From NCBI RefSeq assembly GCF_022213955.1, contig NZ_JAKNTW010000017.1, forward strand, positions 62,001 through 126,000: a DNA stretch of 64,000 nucleotides, written 5' to 3'. Source of the DNA: Dolomitihabitans soli (GTDB lineage Bacteria; Actinomycetota; Actinomycetes; Streptosporangiales; Streptosporangiaceae). Positions 57,424 to 64,000 of this stretch are shown in pieces. Every line of letters starts with the position of its first letter. The first letter of the stretch is position 1. Both the position numbers and the translations under genes were made by a program. The notes beneath the pieces were generated by a model. The model did not search any database. It was not told where the DNA came from and was given only the letters and a program-made list of their open reading frames with translations.

Positions 57424-58406
57424 CAGACCTCCACCAGCGACATCGAGCGGAGCTGGTCGACCGACAGCCAGCGCTCGTTGGTGTCGGAGCGGTAGGCGAA
57501 CCCCTCGGGCAGCACCTCGCCGGTCTGCGGCGGCAGGTATCCCCAGGTGGCGATGGTGGGCTGGACGACGTAGCGGTCGGCGAGGCGCAGCGTGCGGCGG
57601 CCGTCGTCGGGCGCGATCATCTCCTCGTGCAGCTTCTCTCCCGGCCGGATGCCGATCTCGTAGGTGGGGCTCTCCGGAGCGAGCGCCTCGGCGAGGTCGG
57701 TGACCCGCATGCTGGGGATGCGCGGCACGTAGAGCTCGCCGCCCTGCATCATGTCGAAGGAGTCGACGACGAAGCGGACCGCCTGGTCCAGGGTGATCCA
57801 GAAGCGGGTCATCCGCTTGTCGGTGATCGGGATGCTGTTGCCCTCGCGGGCGAGGCGGAGGAAGAACGGCACGACCGACCCCCGGCTGCCCACCACGTTG
57901 CCGTAGCGGACGACGGCGAACCGGGTGGGATGGTTGGCCGCGTAGTGGTTGGCGGAGACGAACAGCTTGTCCGCGACGAGCTTGGTCGCGCCGTACAGGT
58001 TGATCGGGCTGGACGCCTTGTCGGTGGACAGCGCCACGACTTTGCGCACCTCCGCGTCGATCGCCGCCTCCACGACGTTCTGCGAGCCCGAGACGTTCGT
58101 CCTGACGTACTCGAACGGGTTGTACTCGGCGGTGTCGACCTGCTTCAGCGCGGCGGCGTGCACCACGTAGTCGATGCCGTGCATCGCCCGGGTCAGCCGG
58201 TCGCGGTCGCGGACGTCGCCGATGAACCAGCGCAGCCGGTCATCCTCCCCGAAGATGTGGCGCGCTTCGTACTGTTTCAGCTCGTCCCTGGAGAAAACGA
58301 CCAGGCGGCGAGGAGAGAGGACGTCGAGCGCGTGGCGGATGAACGCCTTGCCGAAAGAGCCTGTTCCCCCAGTGATCAAAATCGACGATCCGGTCAGTAC
58401 ACTCAC
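57423..58406 (-). CDS. pseB: PseB: UDP-GlcNAc 4,6-dehydratase (inverting)
   Basis: First enzyme of pseudaminic-acid synthesis; dehydrates UDP-GlcNAc with C5 inversion. A 327-residue extended SDR: GGTGSFG (13-19), STDKASSPINLYGATK (127-142) with the Asp129/Lys130 and Tyr138/Lys142 catalytic residues typical of FlaA1-type inverting dehydratases, and GIRPGEKLHEEM near the C-terminus. I use the GTG at 58404-58406 (MSVLTGSSILITGG), the family-like start with a G-rich site; the open frame to 58523 would run into the divergent gene. Confidence 0.93.
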   Translation of the reverse strand: MSVLTGSSILITGGTGSFGKAFIRHALDVLSPRRLVVFSRDELKQYEARHIFGEDDRLRWFIGDVRDRDRLTRAMHGIDYVVHAAALKQVDTAEYNPFEYVRTNVSGSQNVVEAAIDAEVRKVVALSTDKASSPINLYGATKLVADKLFVSANHYAANHPTRFAVVRYGNVVGSRGSVVPFFLRLAREGNSIPITDKRMTRFWITLDQAVRFVVDSFDMMQGGELYVPRIPSMRVTDLAEALAPESPTYEIGIRPGEKLHEEMIAPDDGRRTLRLADRYVVQPTIATWGYLPPQTGEVLPEGFAYRSDTNERWLSVDQLRSMSLVEV

Positions 58407-58512
58407 GGGGCCCCCTGCTTTGTGATTACTGGCTGTAGTCGACATAACTGAGCGGGTAGCATAGCGCGACCGCGCATGCACGCACGGTCGGTATGGGGAA
58501 CGGGGCAATCGG
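58407..58512. promoter_or_regulatory. Divergent promoter between pseB and the pseF-type gene
   Basis: This 106-base region contains TAGCAT (58457-58462), a possible -10 for the plus-strand cytidylyltransferase gene, and lower-GC sequence near the pseB start. No operator is evident. Confidence 0.35.
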
Positions 58513-59241
58513 GTGCGCATCATCGGGATTGTTCAAGCACGTATGGGCTCGACGCGGCTGCCGGGCAAGGTCCTTCGCGACCTGTCGGGCCGTACGGTCC
58601 TCGGATGGGTGGTCAGGGCCGCCAGGGCCTCCTACGCGCTCGACGATCTGGTGGTCGCGACGAGCACCGACGACGTGGACGAGGCGGTGGCCCGCGAGTG
58701 CGCCAGGCTCGGCGTCGCCTGCCACCGGGGGCCCGTGGACGACGTGCTGACCAGGTTCAGCCAGGTGTTGCACGACACGCCCGCCGACGCGGTGATGCGA
58801 TTCACCGCCGACTGCCCGCTGCTCGACCCCGAAGTGATCCGTGAGGCCGCGCTGGTCTACCGCGCGCTACCCGATCTCGACTACCTCAGTACGGCGCTGC
58901 CGTCGACGCTCCCGCGCGGCACCGACGTCGAGATCGTGGGCCGCGCGGCGCTGGAGGAGGCGGACAGGCACGCGGAGACCTACCATCGGACCCACGTCAC
59001 CTCGTACGTTTACACCCGTCCGGAAAGTTTCCGGATCCTCGGGCTGACTTATCGGCCCTCGGCCGCCGATCTGCGGGTCACCCTCGACACTGAGGACGAC
59101 TGGCGGCTCATCCACGCGGTCGTCGAAAGTTTCGGTGACGGTCCGCCGTCCGTGCGGACCCTCGTCGAGTGGCTGCGGGCGAGACCGGAGATGGCGGAGA
59201 TCAACGCGCACGTGCGTCAGAAGGCGTTGCAGGAGGCGTGA
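58513..59241 (+). CDS. pseF: SpsF/PseF-type CMP-pseudaminic acid cytidylyltransferase
   Basis: A 242-residue nucleotidyltransferase that would activate pseudaminic acid with CTP. IVQARMGSTRLPGKVL (6-21) is the nucleotide-binding signature of the SpsF group, followed by RFTADCPLLDPEV with the metal-binding Asp, and TLDTEDDWRLI. SpsF-type enzymes take the place of PseF in several Gram-positives. It starts with GTG and is coupled to pseG by GTGA. The substrate is assigned from the surrounding complete pathway. Confidence 0.82.
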   Translation: MRIIGIVQARMGSTRLPGKVLRDLSGRTVLGWVVRAARASYALDDLVVATSTDDVDEAVARECARLGVACHRGPVDDVLTRFSQVLHDTPADAVMRFTADCPLLDPEVIREAALVYRALPDLDYLSTALPSTLPRGTDVEIVGRAALEEADRHAETYHRTHVTSYVYTRPESFRILGLTYRPSAADLRVTLDTEDDWRLIHAVVESFGDGPPSVRTLVEWLRARPEMAEINAHVRQKALQEA

Positions 59242-60194
59242 AACGGCGTGTCGGGATCCGCTGCGACGCCGGCCCCGCCACCGGGGTCGGCCATCTGGTG
59301 CGCTGCGTCGCGCTGGCCGAGGAGCTCCTGGCGCGTGACGACGAAGTGGTCTTCCTGGGCGATCTGGGCGGTCTCCCGTGGGCGGCGGCGCAGCTCGAGC
59401 GCAGGGGGTTCCCGCTGATCCCGGCGCGGCAGGCCCCCGAGACGCTGAGCGCGCAGGCCTCGGGCCTCGATCTCGGCGCCATCGTGCTCGACTCGTACGC
59501 GCTGCCGGCGGAGACGGGTACGGCGCTGCGGCGGGCGGGGATACCGGTGCTCGCGATCGTCGACGGCGACATCCGCGGCCAGTCCGCCGACCTCTACCTC
59601 GACCAGAACCTCGGTGCGGAGGAACGGCACACCGGGCTTCCCGTGCTGGCCGGGGCGCGATATGTCCTGCTCCGCGATGAAGTGCGCCGGTTGTCGGCCA
59701 CGCCGTCCAGCGGCCGTCCGAACGTGCTGTGCTTCTTCGGCGGCACCGACGCGACCGGCGTCATCCCCCGCTGGGTCGGCGCGCTCGTCGCCACGGCCGT
59801 GCCGTTCTCGGCGACGGTGATCAGCCCGTCCGGGCTGGTGCCGCCGCCCGGCCTGCCGATCTCGGTGCTGCCGCCGACCGACGACCTGCCACGCCTGATG
59901 GCCACCGCCGACCTGGTGGTCACCGCGGCGGGCACGTCGATCTGGGAGCTGCTCTACCTCGGCGTCCCCACGGCGCTCACCTGGGTGGCGGGCAACCAGC
60001 GGGCCGGCTACGAGACGGTGGTCGGCCGTGGGCTCGCCGCCGGTCTCGGCACCGACCCGGAGGCCGCCGTGCCCGTCCTGCGCGAACTGCTCGCCTCCCC
60101 GGAGACCCGCCTGTCGTACGGCAAGCGCGGCAGGCAGGTCGTCGACGGCCACGGCCGGGAGCGGGTGGCGGACGCCCTCGCGATGATCAAGTGA
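59238..60194 (+). CDS. pseG: PseG: UDP-2,4-diacetamido-trideoxy-altrose hydrolase
   Basis: Removes UDP from the fourth intermediate of pseudaminic-acid synthesis. A 318-residue GT-B-fold, MurG-like hydrolase: DAGPATGVGHLVRCVALA (about 9-26), with the glycine loop and the His that acts as base in PseG, the Rossmann segment NVLCFFGGTDATGV, and AAGTSIWELLYLGVPTAL for the UDP site. The GTG start overlaps the previous stop, with AGGAGG just upstream. Confidence 0.9.
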   Translation: MKRRVGIRCDAGPATGVGHLVRCVALAEELLARDDEVVFLGDLGGLPWAAAQLERRGFPLIPARQAPETLSAQASGLDLGAIVLDSYALPAETGTALRRAGIPVLAIVDGDIRGQSADLYLDQNLGAEERHTGLPVLAGARYVLLRDEVRRLSATPSSGRPNVLCFFGGTDATGVIPRWVGALVATAVPFSATVISPSGLVPPPGLPISVLPPTDDLPRLMATADLVVTAAGTSIWELLYLGVPTALTWVAGNQRAGYETVVGRGLAAGLGTDPEAAVPVLRELLASPETRLSYGKRGRQVVDGHGRERVADALAMIK

Positions 60195-60268
60195 GCGGGC
60201 CGGCCGGGGCTCGCTGACCGGATCCGGGCCGACGCGGGTATCGCGGTGGCTGGGCCGGTCGCTGCCGG

Positions 60269-61312
60269 TCAGACGAGATCCCAGGTCAGGGGCGTGCCGA
60301 CGGTGGCGTCGCGGGTGAAGCGGCGGCCGGTCACCGCGGGCATCGCGTCGGGGTGCAGGCCGCCGGCCGGGCGGATGGACCTGACGTTCCGCTCGGTCAC
60401 CGGATCTCCGGCGCGCACGTCGGCCACGACGTAGAGGGAGCGGCGGAAGCGCAGGCCCTCGCGTTCGCCCTCGGTCGGCCCGAGCCTGGCCTGCCCGAGC
60501 GACTGCCAGGCCCGCTCACTCTCCGTGACGAGCATGGCCAGCTCGGCCGGTTCCAGGGAGAAGGCCGCGTCGACTCCGCCGTCGTCGCGGGCCAAGGTGA
60601 CGTGCTTCTCGATCAGGCAGGCGCCGAGGGCGACGGCGGCGAGCGCCGCGCCGATCCCGGGCGTGTGGTCCGACAGCCCGACCACGCCGCCGGTGACGCC
60701 CTGGAGCAGGGGGAGGGCGCGGAGGTTGCTGTCGGCGGGGGACGCGGGGTAGGCGGCGGTGCAGGCGAGCACGGCGAGCTGCGTGCAGCCCGCCTCCGTG
60801 GCCGCCTCGACCGCCGCGTGGATCTCGCCGACGGTGGCCATTCCGGTGGACAGGATCAGCGGTTTGCCGGTGCGCGCCGCGAGCCTGATCAGCGGCAGGT
60901 CGACGATCTCGGAGGACGCGATCTTGTAGGCGGGGGCGCCGAGCGACTCCAGCAGGTCGATCGCCGTCGGGTCGAAGGGGGCGGAGAAGGCGATGAGGCC
61001 GCGCTCCGCCGCCCGGGTGAAGATCGGCTCGTGCCACTCCCAGGGCGTGTGCGCCTGCTCGTAGAGCCGGTAGAGGTTCTGGCCCGCCCAGAGGCCGTGC
61101 CCGTCGCCGATCCGGAAGGCCGGGCCGTCGGCGTCGACGGTGATCGTGTCGGGCCGGTAGGTCTGCAGCTTCAGGGCGTGCGCGCCCGCCGCCGCCACCG
61201 CGTCGACGATGGCCAGCGCCCGGCCCAGGTCGCCGTTGTGGTTGCCCGACAGCTCGGCGATGACGAACGGCGGGCGACCGGGGCCGATCGCCCGGCCGGC
61301 TATGGAGATCAC
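60269..61312 (-). CDS. pseI: PseI: pseudaminic acid synthase
   Basis: Condenses the altrose derivative with phosphoenolpyruvate to give pseudaminic acid. A 347-residue NeuB-family barrel (ELSGNHNG about 20-27, ALKLQTYRPDTI, YKIASSEIVDLPLI, LSDHTPGIGAALAA, EKHVTLARDDGGVDAAFSL) followed by a C-terminal SAF/antifreeze-like domain (RSLYVVADVRAGDPVT). Metal-binding His residues in SDHT and EKHVT are present. Start ATG overlaps pseH (ATGA). Separation from NeuB or legionaminic synthases rests on the PseB/C/G/H partners. Confidence 0.92.
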   Translation of the reverse strand: MISIAGRAIGPGRPPFVIAELSGNHNGDLGRALAIVDAVAAAGAHALKLQTYRPDTITVDADGPAFRIGDGHGLWAGQNLYRLYEQAHTPWEWHEPIFTRAAERGLIAFSAPFDPTAIDLLESLGAPAYKIASSEIVDLPLIRLAARTGKPLILSTGMATVGEIHAAVEAATEAGCTQLAVLACTAAYPASPADSNLRALPLLQGVTGGVVGLSDHTPGIGAALAAVALGACLIEKHVTLARDDGGVDAAFSLEPAELAMLVTESERAWQSLGQARLGPTEGEREGLRFRRSLYVVADVRAGDPVTERNVRSIRPAGGLHPDAMPAVTGRRFTRDATVGTPLTWDLV

Positions 61313-61809
61313 TGGACTTCCTCCCGGTCGAGCCTGATCCTGACCACCTCGCGGGCGACCCCGTCGACGTCTCTGGTGTAGGTGCCGGCCTCGGTGAAGC
61401 CGAACCGCCCGTGCAGCCGCCGTACGGCCTCGTTGGCGGCAAGCACCTCGGCGTACAGCGTGCGCAGGCCGAGCGGGCCGAACGCGTGCTCGATCGCCGC
61501 CCGCTCGACGCCGATCCAGGCGGGCAACAGGGCGCCCGCCCGCTCCAGGCCGTCGAGGTCGAGGTAGAAGCCCCAGGAGCCGCTGTGGTCGAGGGTGCCG
61601 AGGCCGGTGAAGGTGACCACTCCCGCGGGGGTGCCCTGGTGCTCGTAGACGAGGAGCCTCCTGGCGGGATCGACGCGCAGGTCAGCCCACCAGCGCGCGT
61701 GCTCGGCGGGGCGGATCTCGTGGCAGGTGAAACTGGCCGCCCTGACCTTCGGGTGGTTACGCCAGCGGCGCACCGTCTCCAACTCGTGGTCGGCCATCTG
61801 TCGCAGCAT
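61309..61809 (-). CDS. pseH: PseH: aminosugar N-acetyltransferase (GNAT)
   Basis: Acetyl-CoA-dependent GNAT enzyme of 166 residues, third step of the pathway (acetylating the 4-amino group of the PseC product). It opens MLRQMADHELETVRRWRNHP, usual for PseH, with TFTGLG..SGSWGFYLD strands, LGLRTLYAEVLAANEAVRRL (CoA loop and helix) and GFTEAGTYTRDV. The start is ATG 61807-61809 with AAGGG 7 bases upstream, not the open frame to 61860. Coupled to pseI. Confidence 0.9.
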   Translation of the reverse strand: MLRQMADHELETVRRWRNHPKVRAASFTCHEIRPAEHARWWADLRVDPARRLLVYEHQGTPAGVVTFTGLGTLDHSGSWGFYLDLDGLERAGALLPAWIGVERAAIEHAFGPLGLRTLYAEVLAANEAVRRLHGRFGFTEAGTYTRDVDGVAREVVRIRLDREEVQ

Positions 61810-61870
61810 GAGTTTACCCTTCGCGCTGTTTCCACAACAGAGGGTAGCGAGCGACGGCATCCTTTACTGC

Positions 61871-63367
61871 ATGGATCCGTTGCTCAGTGTGGTCGTCCCG
61901 TTTCATGACGTAGAGGGTTATCTGGACGAGTGCCTGCGGTCGCTCTCCGCCCAGAGGCTCACCGACCTGGAGATCATCATGATCGACGACGGCTCGCTGG
62001 ACGGGAGCCGGCTCATCGCGAAGGAGCATGCCGCGCGGGATCCCCGGTTCACGCTCGTCGGATGCGAGAACCAGGGGCCCGGCCCGGCCAGGAATCTCGG
62101 CATCCGCCTGGCCGCGGGACGTTATCTCGCGTTCGCCGACGCCGACGACGTGCTGCCGCCCGACGCCTACGCGCGGCTGGTGGGGAGCCTCGCGCGAAGC
62201 GGGTCCGACCTGGCCTGCGGGGCGGTGGAACGGCTGAGCCCGGAGGGGCCGATGCCGTCGCCGCTGCACCACAAGCTGTTCAGGCGCCGCCGCGAAGGCA
62301 CCCACATCACGAAATATCCGGACCTGGTGAAGGATCGGACGGTCTGGAACAAGGTCTACCGCCGATCCTTCTGGGACGCGCACCACCTGGAGTTCCCCTC
62401 CGGGCTGTACGAGGACGTACCGGTCGCGATGGCCGCCCACGTCTGCGCCACCGCCGTCGACGTCCTCCCCGACGTCGTCTACCACTGGCGCCTGCGCGAG
62501 TCGGGCGAGACCTCCATCACCCAGCGCAGGACCGATCTCGACAACCTCAGGGAGCGGCTCGCCTCCCTCCGCGGCGTCCAGGCCTTCCTCGCGGACCGGG
62601 CGCCCGAACTGCGGCCGGCCTTCGACCAGATGGCCGCCTCCTGGGACCTCGGGATCGTCGCCGCCGCCGTCGAGCAGGCCGAGCCCGGCGATCGGGAACG
62701 GCTGCTCGACCTGGTCGGCCCGTTCGCCGACGACCTCGACGAGACCGCGGTCGCGGCGCTCCCCGCGATCCGCCGCCTGGAGCTCCACCTGTTGCGCCAC
62801 CGCCTGGTTCCCGAACTGGCGCAGGTACGGCGGGTCCGGCAGGAGGGCGACCCCGGCGAGGCCAAGGTCGTACGCCGGGGGATGCGCACCGTCCGCTGGT
62901 ACGCCGGCTACCCGTTCTTCGGCGACCGGAGCAGGAAGATCCCCGCCGAGCTGTACGACGTGACCGGCGAACTGGAGCTGAGGGCCCGGGTGGACGAGGT
63001 CTCCCGGGCCGGCGAGCGGCTGCTGCTCGCGGGGGACGCCTTCATCAAGCCCTTCGGCGCGGCCCGCACCGGCCTGCGGTTCTGGCTCGTCGAGGCCAGG
63101 ACGAAGACGGTCACCCCGGTCGAGGCGACCCGCGAGGGGCCTGCCCGGTTCGTCGCCGAGATCGACCCCGCGACGCTGGCCGGCGCCGGCCCGTGGGCCC
63201 TGCACGTCGAGGTGACGGGCCCGCGCGGGCTGACCATGGAGGGGGGCGTCCGGGCGTCGCGCGCGGCGGCACGGGAGGACTCCAAGGACGGAGTTCTCCA
63301 GGTCAAGAGCATGAAATCGACCGGCGCATGCCGGATCGCCCGGCGGAAACCGCGATCAGGTTCGTGA
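61871..63367 (+). CDS. Family 2 glycosyltransferase with C-terminal extension
   Basis: A 498-residue protein. The N-terminal ~230 residues form a GT-A domain: LSVVVPFHDVEGYLDECLRS, IMIDDGSLDGS, YLAFADADDVL (DxD) and LYEDVPVAMA with the acidic catalytic region. A helical middle follows, then a beta-rich C-terminal domain (about 360-470) with ELELRARVDEVSRAGERLLL, resembling the extra domain of teichoic-acid-type glycosyltransferases such as TarS-like proteins; that comparison is tentative. Start ATG 61871, divergent from pseH. Likely builds the polymer backbone. Confidence 0.85.
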   Translation: MDPLLSVVVPFHDVEGYLDECLRSLSAQRLTDLEIIMIDDGSLDGSRLIAKEHAARDPRFTLVGCENQGPGPARNLGIRLAAGRYLAFADADDVLPPDAYARLVGSLARSGSDLACGAVERLSPEGPMPSPLHHKLFRRRREGTHITKYPDLVKDRTVWNKVYRRSFWDAHHLEFPSGLYEDVPVAMAAHVCATAVDVLPDVVYHWRLRESGETSITQRRTDLDNLRERLASLRGVQAFLADRAPELRPAFDQMAASWDLGIVAAAVEQAEPGDRERLLDLVGPFADDLDETAVAALPAIRRLELHLLRHRLVPELAQVRRVRQEGDPGEAKVVRRGMRTVRWYAGYPFFGDRSRKIPAELYDVTGELELRARVDEVSRAGERLLLAGDAFIKPFGAARTGLRFWLVEARTKTVTPVEATREGPARFVAEIDPATLAGAGPWALHVEVTGPRGLTMEGGVRASRAAAREDSKDGVLQVKSMKSTGACRIARRKPRSGS

Positions 63368-63446
63368 TCAAACGCAGCGGTAAAGACTCGGTCAGGACAG
63401 CTTCCCAAGGTGGCTAGGCTCCGGTGCGGCCACGCCGTACATCATC

Positions 63447-64000
63447 ATGCTGGCTCTCATGACGACGTACTCGCTAGCGGACGTACGTGCCGTGTGCAAA
63501 CAACGCGACGCCTGGTGGACGGTCCTGCTCGTCGATCCAATCGCCTGCAGGCTCGTCCGCTTCCTGGCCAGCCGTACGTCGGTCACTCCTAACCAGGTCA
63601 CCGCGGTCGCGTTCCTGATGGGAATGTGCGCGGCGGTCTCGTTCAGCCTCGGGGAGTGGCGCGCGCTCGCGTTGGGAGCGCTCTTCTTCCACCTCGGCTT
63701 CGTCGCCGACTGCGTCGACGGGAAGCTGGCGAGACTCAAGGGGAACGGGAGCACCTTCGGGTTGTGGCTGGACTTCAGCCTCGACCAGCTCCGGATGGTG
63801 GCCTGCGCGTTCGCGCTGGCCTACGGCCTCTACCAGCAGACGGGGAGGCCGGAGGCCGGCTTCCTGGCCGGGGTGATCATCGCCTTCGACCTGGCGCGCT
63901 ACCTCAACGGGCCACAGATGGCCAAGGTACGCCGGACGATGCGCGAGCAGATGGTGAGCGCGCTGCGCGACAACCAGGAATCGCAGCAGAGCGCCGCGCT
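63447..64000 (+). CDS. CDP-alcohol phosphotransferase (3' end beyond window)
   Basis: An integral-membrane CDP-alcohol phosphatidyltransferase-type enzyme, at least 184 residues, with the frame open at the window edge. The signature DG..AR........G...D...D is complete in DCVDGKLARL / KGNGSTFGLWLDFSLDQ, with its four Asp. Hydrophobic segments flank it (VTAVAFLMGMCAAVSFSLG; LALGALFFHLGFVADCV). The start is ATG 63447, or the in-frame ATG 63459. Such enzymes move phospho-alcohols or phospho-sugars from CDP donors; here it may link the polymer to a lipid or add a polyol phosphate. Confidence 0.85.
   Translation, partial: MLALMTTYSLADVRAVCKQRDAWWTVLLVDPIACRLVRFLASRTSVTPNQVTAVAFLMGMCAAVSFSLGEWRALALGALFFHLGFVADCVDGKLARLKGNGSTFGLWLDFSLDQLRMVACAFALAYGLYQQTGRPEAGFLAGVIIAFDLARYLNGPQMAKVRRTMREQMVSALRDNQESQQSAA

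Overview
The window is about 72% GC, uses GTG and TTG starts freely, and has short or overlapping intergenic gaps. The guaB-guaB3 pair lies about 33 kb from guaA. It also carries a receptor Ser/Thr kinase, several HTH regulators and secreted proteases. All this suggests a filamentous actinobacterium, probably Streptosporangiales (Nonomuraea/Streptosporangium-like). That placement is inference from style and gene content only; no rRNA or tRNA gene was seen.

Region 1 (1-9.2 kb) is central metabolism. The C-terminal part of IMP dehydrogenase guaB is followed by a GuaB3 paralogue whose catalytic Cys position is His. Next is a minus-strand catabolic operon: SIS-domain protein, nagA, PfkB-type kinase and GatY/KbaY-type class II aldolase. 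Read as a pathway it converts GalNAc-6-P through GalN-6-P, tagatose-6-P and tagatose-1,6-bisphosphate to triose phosphates. A divergent DeoR-family regulator has heptamer repeats in the shared promoter, and glpD follows.

Region 2 (9.3-18.4 kb) is mostly extracytoplasmic and on the minus strand: a subtilase, an M36 metallopeptidase, a beta-propeller lipoprotein and a membrane Ser/Thr kinase with an extracytoplasmic sensor.

Region 3 (18.4-38.5 kb) is mixed: MarR, NUDIX, a CysK-fold protein lacking the PLP lysine, a quinone-oxidoreductase-like MDR, a PLP decarboxylase, an MFS/TetR pair, an HTH_38-MarR regulator preceded by a small Cys-rich frame, a DUF885 protein, a WYL regulator divergent from DinB-VOC, an unrecognised membrane protein plus small partner sharing a motif, an HD hydrolase, an SDR, guaA, an NmrA-like protein and an AraC regulator.

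Region 4 (38.6-64 kb) looks like a surface-glycan locus. It has two secreted polysaccharide deacetylases, a large polytopic membrane protein and a GT2-GtrA fusion. An ACP/SDR/AMP-ligase/LuxE/LuxC module could activate and reduce an acyl group. Five tightly coupled genes follow: two methyltransferase-like proteins, one GT-B-like protein and two unrecognised proteins. Then comes a complete pseudaminic-acid set (pseB, pseC, an spsF/pseF-type cytidylyltransferase, pseG, pseI, pseH), a GT2 glycosyltransferase and a CDP-alcohol phosphotransferase cut by the window end. Cell-wall teichulosonic acids containing pseudaminic acid are known from actinobacteria, so a pseudaminic-acid cell-wall polymer is the simplest reading, possibly with an unusual acyl-derived decoration.

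A structural oddity is short tandem repeats at gene ends or in coding sequence (periods 48, 30, about 86, 88 and 30 bp). Two of these tracts duplicate the 3' end of a gene together with its stop codon.
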